DNA of 64,000 nt from Synchiropus splendidus (Eukaryota > Chordata > Actinopteri > Syngnathiformes > Callionymidae). Both the position numbers and the translations under genes were made by a program. How positions within the stretch are numbered: position 1 is the first letter of the stretch; the number at the start of each line of letters is the position of its first letter. Location: NCBI RefSeq assembly GCF_027744825.2, contig NC_071335.1, positions 9,897,001 to 9,961,000 of the forward strand, given 5' to 3'. Positions 1-11,800 of this stretch are shown one piece after another. The notes under the pieces are model-generated. The model was not told where the DNA came from and did no database searches. It saw only the letters and a list, made by a program, of their open reading frames with translations.

Positions 1-640
1 CTGTGTGACGTTCATTTAACGCAGAGTGATACAGGTAAAAAAGATTAAATTATTTTATAATTCGTTGCTAATATCTATTATGTACTACAACAGCCTCCCT
101 TCTATTTTCAGACATTGAGTCGGTGCAAAACTTCCAGGAGACGTTCATTGGTGCTGAGGAGCTCGAGCAGTTAATGCTGGGAACTTTCGAAGACGATGGC
201 GTCCACGCAGATCCGTCGGCGGTGAATTCAAGAGAGCAGCGCTGAGGTGATTTACCCTCCAGCAGCTCCGAACACGCCGTCTATTATAATAATCGACAGC
301 GAGGACGAGTTTACGGCGCCTCGTCTGTGACCGAGTACCGGAAATCAACCAACGAGGAGACATCAGCGCTCTGAGCCGTAAGGGACGGTATAATTTGTCA
401 CAGAAGCCAGGACCGTCGCGAGTCATTGGTGAGAAGGACACAGCGATTCTAATCATAATTACGGTAACTAGGTAAAGAATAATGATATTTATTAAATGTA
501 TATACATGCGTATGTGCATGAAAAGATCGCCAGGAACCCGGAAATCAGGCACGACCGAGAAATCGTCCGGACCCCACGAGAGAGATGAAGGAAGCCACTA
601 TATGTCAAACCTGTAATGATTTATCGGTTTAAGGTCCCGG
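1..640 (+). pseudogene. Gene X copy E, exons 2 (partial), 3 and 4, frameshifted
   Basis: The window opens inside exon 2 (1-34, donor GT at 35). Exon 3 follows at 112-428 (acceptor AG 110-111, donor GT 429) and exon 4 starts at 526 after AG 524-525. The same exon borders recur in the other four gene X copies. Exon 3 is out of frame: the segment after the VHADPSAVN-like stretch lacks bases present in copy A and reaches a TGA near 244. Exon 4 has diverged from copies A and B after about 560 and runs on to a stop near 630 instead of using the usual donor. The protein family is not recognised. Synteny in copy B suggests a Polinton-type element. Copy D (46.9-47.8 kb) is the closest relative. Confidence 0.6.
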
Positions 641-1254
641 AAGTAATAAAACCCTCCCCTTCCGGAAGTAATAAACCCCTCCCCATTTTTATATCAACAG
701 GAAATTAAAATAATAACCCACCCCCTTGTTTTTGACAGGAAGGAAAATAATGAATGTCGAGGGGGGAGCTTCACCCTTGTGTGATGCAGGGGTGGGGGTC
801 AGCTACATCCTCACAGACGCAAGGGTCAGGCAGGGTCAGCGGGAGGGTGGGGTGTGATGAGACACCGGGGGATGACCTTAGGGTTGTGGGAAAAAAAAAA
901 GGGATAAAACAAAAAGAAAGAAATACTTTTAGTTTTCAGCATTAGACAATGTTTCAACTGTTTCTGCATTGTAGGCTAAATAATCAAAACGCGTTAGTAG
1001 CTACAATATTATTTCGGGTTTAAACATTTTAGAAGTTATTTAACATCTTATGAAGAAGTTTTTCATTCTTGAAATATTTCTTAAAGATAAAACAGTAGAA
1101 AGAAAACACTTTTTTAGTCTTCACTAATAGTTCAAACGACACAGCTCCCCAACTCATGCACCATTTTTCAAAATGTGTTTAAACAGATCATTTCTACTTG
1201 TTTGAGAAATACTTTTAGTTTTCAGAATAAAACAAAAGAAAGAAATACTTTTAG
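641..1254. other. Non-coding stretch shared with copy D
   Basis: No gene is seen. The stretch to about 835 (tandem CGGAAGTAATAAA-type segments, then a G-rich part) recurs almost identically at about 47.8-48.04 kb, where ERV copy 2 is inserted. The remainder is A/T-rich with repeated pieces ending in TACTTTTAGTTTTCAG. Confidence 0.5.
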
Positions 1255-2041
1255 TTTTCAGAAAATAATGTTGAGTGAACAAGGATAAAACAAAAAGAAA
1301 GAAATACCTTAGTTTTCAGCATTAGTTCAAATGACACCGCTATTCAACTCATGAGTTTCTGTTGAATCAGTCTATTTAATTTTACACCCTGTGTGAGTTT
1401 GAAACAATGCATTTTTACTTACTCAGGAAATACTTTAAAAAAAAAAAAAAAAAAAAAGGGTAAAACAGCGGTGTGACAACAGGCATTATGCCTGACTCTT
1501 TCTCAGACACTGAAGCAGAGTCTGTGATAACCGGTTAATTTGCTGCGGAGACGTGAGTTCTTTCCCGACGGTTGAATCTTCAAAAGAGACAATCTGAAGG
1601 CGGACCTCATTGTCTTCAGACAACATTGTTTAGGCTGTAGGAAATACACTTCTGTACCTTCCGCGTGTTCGTTTACTCTTGAGAATGACTACCAAAAACA
1701 CCTCAACTTAAAATCCAAAAGAATTTACACCCTGACAGAGGCGTCTAATTACCCTAACAGAGCTCTGGGCCCGCAACTACACCTGACTTAGCCTTAGCTC
1801 CGATGGTGTAGAGTGACAAAGACTAACTCAGGCCCTGACTCCTTTTATTACACATTTCAGTTCATCTTGGGGTGTAGTCTCCACTGATTGATCCTGGTCT
1901 TCTTATGGTCCTGGTCGTCATGGGTCAAATTCCAGATCTTGAGCCATCTCCACCACATCTGGAAACCCTTTAGAATATTTATACATCTGTCTTTTATTGT
2001 ATTGTTGACCAGACCTTCCAGAACAGGACTCCAGACTCCCC
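1255..2041 (+). promoter_or_regulatory. 5' flank of gene X copy A
   Basis: This block precedes exon 1. Parts recur upstream of copies B (20406-20580), C (about 28350-28390) and D (46250-46660): the segment around GACAACAGGCATTATGCCTG and the segment ending near ACAACATTGTTTAGG. An A-tract lies at about 1437-1457. Copies B, C and D carry a GAGTATTTAGGTGACC block about 100 bp before the start codon that could be a TATA-like element. Copy A has a diverged sequence there. No ORF of interest is seen. The regulatory role is inferred only from position and conservation among copies. Confidence 0.35.
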
Positions 2042-2045
2042 ATGG

Positions 2046-2768
2046 ATGCCTCTTCCTCTGCACGTCGTAGATGAATTTTTATCTGTCTATCTATCCATCT
2101 ATCTATATCTATACAGTATACATATAAGTATATACATATATGTATATCTATGTATCTACATTTACATATATAAGTATAATAAAAACGTTACGTCATGTTT
2201 ATCACGTACCATGTCTCTTTTCATTGACAGACGTCGTCACACATCTGTGTGACGTTCATTTAACGCAGAGTGATACAGGTAAAAATATTTAATTATTTTA
2301 TAATTCGTTGTTAATATCTCTATTATGTGCTACAACAGCCGCTCTTCTATTTTTCAGATATTATCGCCTCCGCGAATAACTTCCCGGAGACGCTGATCGG
2401 CGCTGAGGAGCTTGAGCGGTTAATGCGTGTAACTTTTGAAGACGGAGGCGTCCACGCGGATCTGTCGGCTGTGAATCTGAGAGCGAGTCTTCAAGACAGC
2501 GGCGCTGAGGCTCCGAACACGCCGTGTATTATAATAATCGACAGCGAGGACGAGTTTACTGCACCTCGTCCGGGACCGAGTACAGGAAATCGAGCGAAGG
2601 GGAGTAACCAACGCTCTCTGAGCTGTAAGCGACGGTATAATTCGGCACGGAAGACAGGACCGACGCGAGTCATTGGTGAGAAGGAGACAGATTCTAATCA
2701 TAATTACGTTAACTAGGTAAAGAATAGTGGTATTTATTAAGTGTATATACATGCGTATGTGTGTGCGC

Positions 2769-2836
<68 letters not shown>

Positions 2837-5800
2837 ATGAAAAGATCACCCGAAAATCAGACACGACCGGGAAGTCAACCGGACCCTGTGGATGCTGATC
2901 ATTCATTGAACGGGTCGCTCCAACTGTTCAACGGTGAGAGCAAAACATTCAGTTCAATAAAAAAAAGTATTTTAACCACAGTCTGTCGATGTATTTTATA
3001 TTTAACTACCTATGTTTTTTGTTTTATTCAACGCCTGTGCGTATGAAAACAGACAGTCAGTCAGAGGTCGAAGGAGTAGGGCGCTCACCAGACGCCTCAG
3101 CTGATAGGAGGTGGGAAAAAAAACGTGTGTGTGTGTGTGTGTGTGTGTGCGTGTGTGTGTGTGTTATCTGTAATGCGGTTTGTCTATGTTCTGGCTATGT
3201 GCTTTAGACGGTGTAATTTTACTATTGAAGGTGTTTGAGTAACTGTTGCTGCTAAGCGTCATTGTGATTTTACTACTATGCTTTAACGACGACGGACACT
3301 AGAGGTCGCGATTACTATTTCACATGCTATAACGATGGCGGCCACTAGAGGTCGTGATTTTACTAATGGTAATGTGCTTTAACGACGGCGGCCACTAGAG
3401 GTCGTGATTTTACTAACTGTAATGTGGTTTAACGACGGCGTCCACTAGAGGACGTGATTTTACTAACTGTAATGTGGTTTAACGACGGCGGCCGCTAGAG
3501 GTCGTGATTTTACTAATTGTATTGTGGTTTAACGACGGTGGCCGATAGAGGTCGTGATTTTACTAATTGTCATGTGGTTTAATGACAGTATACACTAGTG
3601 ATTTACTATTTGTTTTTACGCTTTAAATGTTGATCCTTAGTAGATCCCTACATTTATTTATTTATTATTTTATTGTATTATTATTTATTTATTTACTATT
3701 TTTAATTTTTTTTTATTTTTTTTTATTTTTATTTATTTTTTTCTGCTCTTCACTATTTGCTTCTGTTGTGATGATGGTTCTGTCCATGAGTATTGATTTG
3801 GATGCTACACGTGTTGTTGTATGTGTGCGTATGTGTGTGTGTGTGCGTGTGTGTGTGTGCATGAAAAGATCACCCGGAACCCGGAAATCAGACACGACCG
3901 GGAAGTCATCCGGACCCTGTGGATGCTGATCATTCATTGAACGGGTCGCTCCAACTGTTCAACGGTGAGAGCAAAACATTCAGTTCAATCAAAAAAAAAG
4001 TATTTTAACCACAGTCTGTCGATGTATTCTATATTTAACTACCTATGTTTTTTGTTTTATTCAACGCCTGTGCGTATGAAAACAGACGGTCAGTCAGAGG
4101 TCGAAGGAGTAGGGCGCCCGCTCGTGGATTCTTTAACTCACCAGACGCCTCAGCTGATAGGAGGTGGGAAAAAACATTTGGAGTGATAGTTTACGTTTCA
4201 CTGCTGTATTTATTTATTTATTTATTCACATGAAAACAGATACAAAGACAACGAGCACGCCACACCTTCTACCTGTCGCTTCAACGCCACCACCAACGTT
4301 TGGGAAGATGCGAATCTCAATTTTTTTCAACACATCTCTGCCGTTCAGTATCAGTTGAATGGTTGTATGTTCGCTATTATGTGTGTGTGTGTGCGTGCGT
4401 GTGTGTTTTATCTGTAATGCGGTTTGTCTATGTTCTGGCTATTGTAGGAAATAGTTCGATGTCTTTGCCGTTAACTCTTCCTACCAATTGTGTCCGTTGT
4501 TCCAGGTGGTTGTCAATAAAGAAACTTCAACATACCAATAATCAGTCTGGTTTATTCTCAGCGTAGCAAACAATCAGCCAAGGCAAAATACAGATCGATC
4601 CGGGCTCTTCTCTGGGTAGAGTCTGCAGCACAACGAGAGTCGTGACTTACAGGTCAGACACCAGTAGAAGCACACATCGAGATGACCACTTCTCCTTCTT
4701 ATACTATTCAAGGTGTTGTCTTCAGCAACTTTCCACTTGGGTGTTGGCGGTTTCGAGGTGGCGGTTGCTGTTCTCCTTTTTGGTCTGGTCAGCGGGTCAT
4801 CCTGAGTGCAGACGTCTGTTTTTCCATCGATTGGTCAACTTCTGCAAATCTGTAAATAATTCTGCACATGCTGCAAATGTTTGATTAAGACATACTCACG
4901 TTGCAGAGACACATGCACCATGTGTCCCCTGTACTTCATTAGTATCACACAATATAATCAATCTATTCCCTTTACTGTGTGCTTTAGACGGTGTCATTTT
5001 ACTATTGAAGGTGTTTGAGTAACTGTTGCTGCTAAGCGTCATTGTGATTTTACTACTATGCTTTAACGACGACGGACACTAGAGGTCGCGATTACTATTT
5101 CACATGCTATAACGACGGGGGCCACTAGAGGTCGTGATTTTACTAATTGTAATGTGGTTTAACGACGGCGGCCACTAGAGGTCGTGATTTTACTAACTGT
5201 AATGTGGTTTAACGACGGCGGCCACTAGAGGTCGTGATTTTACTAATTGTAATGTGGTTTAACGACGGCGGCCGCTAGAGGTCGTGATTTTACTAATTGT
5301 AATGTGGTTTAACGACGGCGTCCACTAGAGGTTGTGATTTTACTAACTGTAATGTGGTTTAATGACGGCGGCCGCTAGAGGTCGTGATTTTACTAATTGT
5401 TATGTGGTTTAATGACAGTATACACTAGTGATTTACTATTTGTTTTTACGCTTTAAATGTTGATCCTTAGTAGATCCCTACATTTATTTATTTTTTATTT
5501 TATTGTATTATTATTATTTATTTATTTACTATTTTTTCTTTTTTTTATTATTATTATTTTTTTCTGCTCTTCACTATTTGCTTCTGTTGTGATGATGGTT
5601 CTGTCCATGAGTATTGATATGGATGCTACACGTGTTGTTGCATGTGTGCGTATGTGTGTGTGTGTGCGTGTGTGTGTGTGCATGAAAAGATTGTTGTATA
5701 CACTGGAAGTTCGAAAATATTATAATCAAAACCTGCTAAATAATATTTGATATTGTTTCTGTTTTTTATCATTAATGGACCTGCTAAATAATATTTGATA

Positions 5801-8800
5801 TTGTTTCTGATTTTTTATCATTAATTGTTTAATGTTTCAAACTTTAGTGAACCTGTATGCGTTTGATCATGCGCGTTTGAACTCACGAACAGCTGTGTGC
5901 TTGGATCTGAGAATGACCTTGAAGGCGCGCTCATGAGAAAGCGGCCATCTTGAACTTAGTTTGAACCTGTGCGCACGTGCTGACAAAATGGAGTGGATGT
6001 ACTGACCTAATATGGTGAACCGGGCATCAGTGACGTATAAAAAATGATGTAAGTGCTGACGCAATTGACACTAATATGATCTATCACCGAACATGTATCC
6101 TTTTGAGGGAGGAACTTCAAAAGGCCACCTGGAGAAAAAACAAGATAAGTTATAGATATGACTAATTGGTTTGGCGTGAGAAAACGGATGTCGGTATGTC
6201 TTCAAAGCCGTGTGTCGCTATATAAGCGCTCGGAGATGTGACCCTGAGTTCTTGCTCTTTTTGGATCTTCGCCCGCGTTTGTCCGCCGTAAGTTTTTATC
6301 TTATCTTGGGACGGTGCTCATGCTGTTTGCTCTCGGACCATTTGATTTCAACTCATCTTTTATTTCTCTTTTACTATTTTTGAATTAATCCTTTTTATTG
6401 AAGTAATTTTGATTATATGGTTTTGAAGTATTCTTAATTATACGGTTTTTGAAGTGTTTTTGATTATATGGTTATTGAAGTAATTTTGATTATATGGTTT
6501 TGAAGTATTTTTAATTATACGGCTTTTGAAGTATTTTTTGATTATATGGTTTTGAAGTATTTTAATTATACGGCTTTTGAAGTATTTTTGATTATATGGT
6601 TTTGAAGTATTTTTAATTATACGGCTTTTGAAGTATTTTTGATTATATGGTTTTGAAGTATTTTTTATTATACGGCTTTTGAAGTATTTTTGATTATATG
6701 GTTTTTGAAGTATATGTACTAGTACCAGCGTCTGGCGGTACTTTTGATATTGTTGGGTATCAGCGTCTGGCAATACCCTTGAGTTTATGGATTTTATTGT
6801 TTTTGGTTGACTTTGCTGTTTTTACTATTCTTTTATTAATTTTTTGAAGAAACATTTTTGTGACAAAAACAAAATAAAATTGAGTACGAATTAAGTACTG
6901 AAAAGGCACAACGGCGTGGATCCCTGACTACTAAAGAATCAACTGGCTCCTACCTACTACCATCAATTGGGTTATAGGTGAGTTACTGTTTGATTTCCTC
7001 CTGTTGCACATTTAATGAGTGTCTCACATGGCAGCATTATTCCATCCTGAATTATTGTGTCAATGATTAGGTGGTAGTTTTAGGCATTTATGGGGAAAAT
7101 GTTATTTGAAAGGAATGGATTTAGGATCCGATCATGAGTCCCTAAACGAAGTTAAGTAAAGAGACTACGATAAGGTGTAGCATTGTAAGGTCAAGAACCT
7201 GTTTCTTAACAGGTCGGGCTAATTAAATAACCCGCTCAGTGAAGCGCCGACACTACTCACTAATATAATAAGGTATAGTTGATATGCTTATTATAGTTTT
7301 AGAACCGTGTCCGCAACAAGAGGCTGACTGAGTTGACCAACCGAGGGGCCCTTTACCAGAGAGGCAAAGGGAGGTAGTGTGCTTGGAACTAGGGACGGCT
7401 TATGTTATAGCTAATCGCCTTGTACACAAGACCTTGAAAACCTAAACCCGACGACATGGCGCCCGAACAGGGACATGATTGAAAAACGTACAATCTATTT
7501 GTGAGTAACTGGACCACAGATTAAAATTCTGGCGGGAAAAGTTCGGTAGTGAATAGATGGATCCTACAATCTCTGAGTTTTGAATCAAAGAGAAAGATTC
7601 AGGCTCTATCACTCGACAACGTACGATCGTGTTGACTCTACAATTTACCGAAAGACTGTCCCTTGGGACTGATCACCCCAAGCAGGATAGTTAAAGTATT
7701 AAGGTAATTGTAGTACAACTATATAATATAGCTGGAATACAGAAGTACAGCAAAAAGTCCCGTGAGGCCTTATAACGGGCACCCCATGGTAAAGAGTCCG
7801 CTAAGGACAACTGGGGAACTGCAGCAGGAAGCAGCGGCATAGTTCGGGAAACTGTTCATAGCCGGTAAAGTGAATTCCTTAAAAATAATTTGACTGAGAT
7901 TGAAAAATGGAAATGAGCAAAGAGGTTGTGCCAAAAAGTGGTGGAGCTCTTACGAGAAGAGCTTCCATGGATAATGCCGCCGTGTGCACTTCCAAGCACT
8001 TTCGTTCATGGTTGGAGCAGGAAGGGATACGACATGTCTTATCCATCCCGCATCAATCCAACACTAACGGAGTCCGCGGAACGTGCAGTACGCGCGGCAA
8101 AATCACAAATACTACTGTATAAGCACAGATGGCACTTACCTGAAAACCTCTTTGCCATTAACCAACAACTCAGTCTCCCCAAGTTACGGGGTTCTACCCC
8201 TGCCCACTCTCACAAGCCCTCTGTATCGTTACAGATGGGAAGTGAGGTGTGGATACTCGCCACCGGAAAATCTACCACTATAGTTAAAGTCGAAGGGAAC
8301 GTACTTACGGGTAAAGATGGCCATAGGTACCACCCCAAGCAACTACGACTTAAGTATAAAAATCAGGATGGAAGCTGACCGAGACCATGTGCCAGGTTGA
8401 GTTCAGGGGGTTGGGGAGGACTATGTGAAGATGCTCCCCGACCGAGTCTTCCCAAATAATGGCCTTTTGGTCATGGCCTGGGATGGTGTTAATCATTCCT
8501 GGAAAAAAGGGATTGTTATGCCCTATACTCACCCCACCACCAGTGTTAGTTGGTCTAACTATGAGCCTGGTGACTGTGTCCTTTGTGCTGCGCCATTTTT
8601 GCCCTTATTTGGTCTGGGGATGCAAAGTACAAGCATGAGCACCGTCCCAAGCGAGCCGCCTAGTGGGCCACTTTTGGTAAGCAGAACTGGCACTGTATTA
8701 TGAAGACCCCAACACGAAGAGGCATAGTGTGACTGTGCCGTATGAACCGCCTCAGCTTGGCTCTCGCCATATGACCATTTTGCTGTCATACATGTGCAAC

Positions 8801-11800
8801 AGCTCATGCATGGGGGGCATGAATCGCCGGCCTATCCTCACCATCCTTACGCTGGAAACCACTGATGGTAACGTGCTGGGGAGAAGGTGTTTTGAGGCAC
8901 GAATCTGTGCGTGCCCTGGACGGGACAGAAAGACGGAGGAGGAAAACGGCACCAAGCAAGAAAAGTGGAAAAAAGTCAATGGACAAATGGTATAGCTAGG
9001 TTTGAATTAGGCAACCTGCTTATGTCTTAAGGATTAAGGTATTGGCCACGAAAGTACCTGAGGGGGAAAGCGAATAAGGAAAACCTCAGGATTAAATTTA
9101 TGACCTTAATATGGGTGTTCGGCACCATCATAATAATATATGAATCACTTAATTTTAAAATTACCTACTTTCCAACAGAAAAGATTGGTGTCAGAAAAGC
9201 TACCACAGGGATAACTGGCTTGTGGCGGCCAAGCTAACAGAGGGACTTGCATGGATGGAGTCAACACACAACTGTCAGTGCCCTCCAGAGTGGACTGGCC
9301 AACACTGTACAGAGGATGTGGATGAGTGCCGCCTTCAGCCAAATACTTGTCAAAATGGAGAAAGGTTGAAACAACCACTATAATAACAGAAAAATACATC
9401 CTAATCAGTGCCAAGGCATTGGTTTATGACATCACTGAAGGATTGATTAAATGGCAAAATGATACAATGTTACAGAACGATACACTGAGCTCCATGGCTT
9501 ATTACCCACGATTACATTAAACACCCAAAAGTGTTTGAACACTGCACGGATCCAGGAGATAGTGTTTGGACTATCTTCTGGATGATGCTGACATGGGCAT
9601 ACATTGGAGGAGACATACTGACGCTCCGCCTACATCAACAGGGGACTCAAGGTAACGCCTCCACCCGCAAGCACCTGCAAAGAGCAGCGCAGCAAATATC
9701 TCACGTTTAGTCGCGCTGAACATGGCAAGCAACCAGACGAACACCACCGGGTATGACCCAGCAAATCCTCCTCAGGTAGGGACAGATTTTATTGATCTTG
9801 CAATACTGTCCATTTTACAAGTAATATTTGTTCCTCCATTACATAAGCAAAAAACGTGTCTGGGATGCATCCTCGGATTAATAGTAGGGTGCATTCGCTT
9901 TTTAGTTAGGAAAGTAACCCCTTTACACACATCATTCGGCCTCATTGGAGTCGCTGCATTGAATCTTAGTCCTCAGAGACCGTGGCTTTGGCCGACCGCG
10001 GTCAACGTAGTATATATTCTGGACAGTTTGTACACCGAATTGACTTTACTATTTTGCACAGATTCTCAGTGCACCTATTGCAATATAGCAGGAACAGTGA
10101 TATATCTTATACTCATAGGTTTATTGCTGACATTAATTTGGTCAACCCTGGGGAGGTATAAAAGGGCAGCACTTAATCTTACTGCGCAATGGATAATTCT
10201 GATGATATGGATTCTGTTCAAAAAGTTAGCTGGAGGAACTTCTTTGTATGTCTCTGTGTTTTATATAGGTTACCTGATGGGGACTTGTTATCCCATGAAA
10301 TTATGGAAAACTCCTAACGACATTAGGTTGTTTGGAATGGCGTCTGCTGTTAGTAGACCTTCTCAAAATTGACATTTTGTAATGTTTCTGCAGGGCCCAA
10401 TTGTGATTACGGACGGGAACGACAAGGCGGATCAATGGGATCCATGGGGCACAAAGGAGACGAATGTGCTGTTGGCTCTGGATGTGATCATGGAGCCCCT
10501 TGATCCTAAAACCAAAGTCCGCCCTGCAGACATAGGACGCCGTAGAGTTTTTAGTTGGGGACCCTCCACCAAAATGATTGAATATTGGAGGAATAAGCCC
10601 CACATGAGATTTACAGCAAAAGTATCACGCGGCGTCGTCACTCAAGATCACCGAAAGAAGGTCCAAAAGATATGGGTGCCCCTCGAAATCAAACCAACGA
10701 GAAAGATCGTGTGGTCATTTGAAAAAGAGACCCCGTTCATCCTCCAGGCATGGCCACGTTTCGTGGTAATGTGCCAGGAGAATGAGCCATTAGTACACTG
10801 GCTTCCAGTGGTATGTGCCGAACACTGGGAGTTCACATTCCCAGGGGATGATAAGCTGCCCCCATTGACCACGTACGCCCTTAGGGTGTACCACTGTACT
10901 ATAGGACCTGGGCAGACATCCTGGATTGAACAGGGAGGATTTCATCCTCCATATGTGGTGCAGGGAATGGTGTTAAAAACGGAACAGGTGGGAGAAGTGT
11001 ATGATAAAGATTTGGGGTTCATTAGTCCCGCTAGACCTTGGGGGCCGGGAAACATACAGCCAGGTTACCGACCTCCAGGGGACCAGATTCACCTCCGTGA
11101 CCCAAACTTACTGATGGTGACTCAGTGACTAAGAGACGATGTGAGCGTGTATGAGGACTGGGAGGACTTGATACTCAGTGAACATGGTAGATTATGGCAT
11201 GGGGGGTTTCGTCTACACCATTATCAGGGAGGATTTTGCCCTCGTGGTTACTTCGAGTGGATGAGCAAATTATTGAAAAATAGAACAACAGTGCCCACCG
11301 CATTGGGGTGGCATGTTCAAGGACCAGTCTCATGGCAGAATTTTGCCCAACTGGTAATAAGCGGAAATGAGAAAGAAGCTCTGGCTGTGTTGAAGGGAGA
11401 ACGTGACTGGAAGCGCCCTGCTATGCTCGAGCAGCACAAGCAGAGATTTAGGCGCGGCGGGAGGCCCTTTCCTCGGAGAACAAATCCGGCGAGACGCTGG
11501 GTAGAGAGAGCTGCGACATCCAGAAGCGGTTGGGTATTTCAGTTTGCTTCGCCTTCTGGGCAGGGGAACAACTGTCTGTCTGATACAGGACCATCTGCTA
11601 ACTCGGATTCGGGAGCTACTCCCGCCCCAAGGGCACCCAGACGTTCAAGGGCCTCCGTGTCCGTACCAACGTACGTACACCTGCAGTCCTTTCCTCGATC
11701 ACAGCAGAGTGACACCTCGCTAACTGAAGGTGAGACGGATGAAGAAAATCCGAAAGATCAATCAAAATCTCCGGAAGACACCGGTGCAACAAATTGCAAC

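Larger units (their letters stand above)
5692..7456 (+). repeat. ERV copy 1 5' LTR
   Basis: Starts TGTTGTATAC and ends GACGACA, immediately followed by the primer binding site. TATA box TATATAAG at 6219-6226, so transcription should start near 6245-6255. Polyadenylation signal AATAAA at 6873-6878. This gives an unusually long R region of about 600 bp that contains a variable tandem array (6400-6712). U5 runs to 7456. It shares most of its sequence with the 1355-bp LTR of copy 2. Confidence 0.93.
9100..9708 (+). pseudogene. env: Fragmentary envelope gene around captured host sequence
   Basis: An ATG at 9100 opens a short reading frame with a hydrophobic stretch ([13 protein letters not shown]) that could be a signal peptide or anchor. 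At 9187 it runs into host 28S/Notch sequence. After 9361 a viral-looking frame resumes ([18 protein letters not shown]), shifts near 9510, and continues to a TAG at about 9706. That last part contains [17 protein letters not shown], a plausible membrane-spanning segment of a TM subunit. Assignment as env rests on position (after pol, before accessory ORFs) and hydrophobic segments, not on a recognised motif. No functional envelope is encoded. Confidence 0.5.

Noticed and set aside
2709..2906. Minus-strand ORF with poly His-Thr, and plus-strand poly Val-Cys ORFs
   Set aside because: Translations of the GT/CA microsatellite.
5867..6064. 65-codon minus-strand ORF in LTR U3 (also 12416-12613)
   Set aside because: Antisense to U3, absent in copy 2 U3, with no motif; conserved here only because the two LTRs are identical.
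6438..6773. Minus-strand 111-codon ORF with repeated [12 protein letters not shown] units (also 12987-13322)
   Set aside because: It is only the antisense reading of the 25-bp LTR tandem array; repeat periodicity keeps the frame open.
7457..7474. tRNA gene remnant
   Set aside because: Only the 18-base primer binding site after the LTR is present.
8655..8995. Host tp53 locus exon
   Set aside because: No introns, flanked on both sides by retroviral sequence within LTRs and a TSD, and truncated at both ends.
9187..9234. Ribosomal RNA gene
   Set aside because: Only 48 bp of 28S, joined to Notch sequence inside a provirus; a captured fragment and not a gene.
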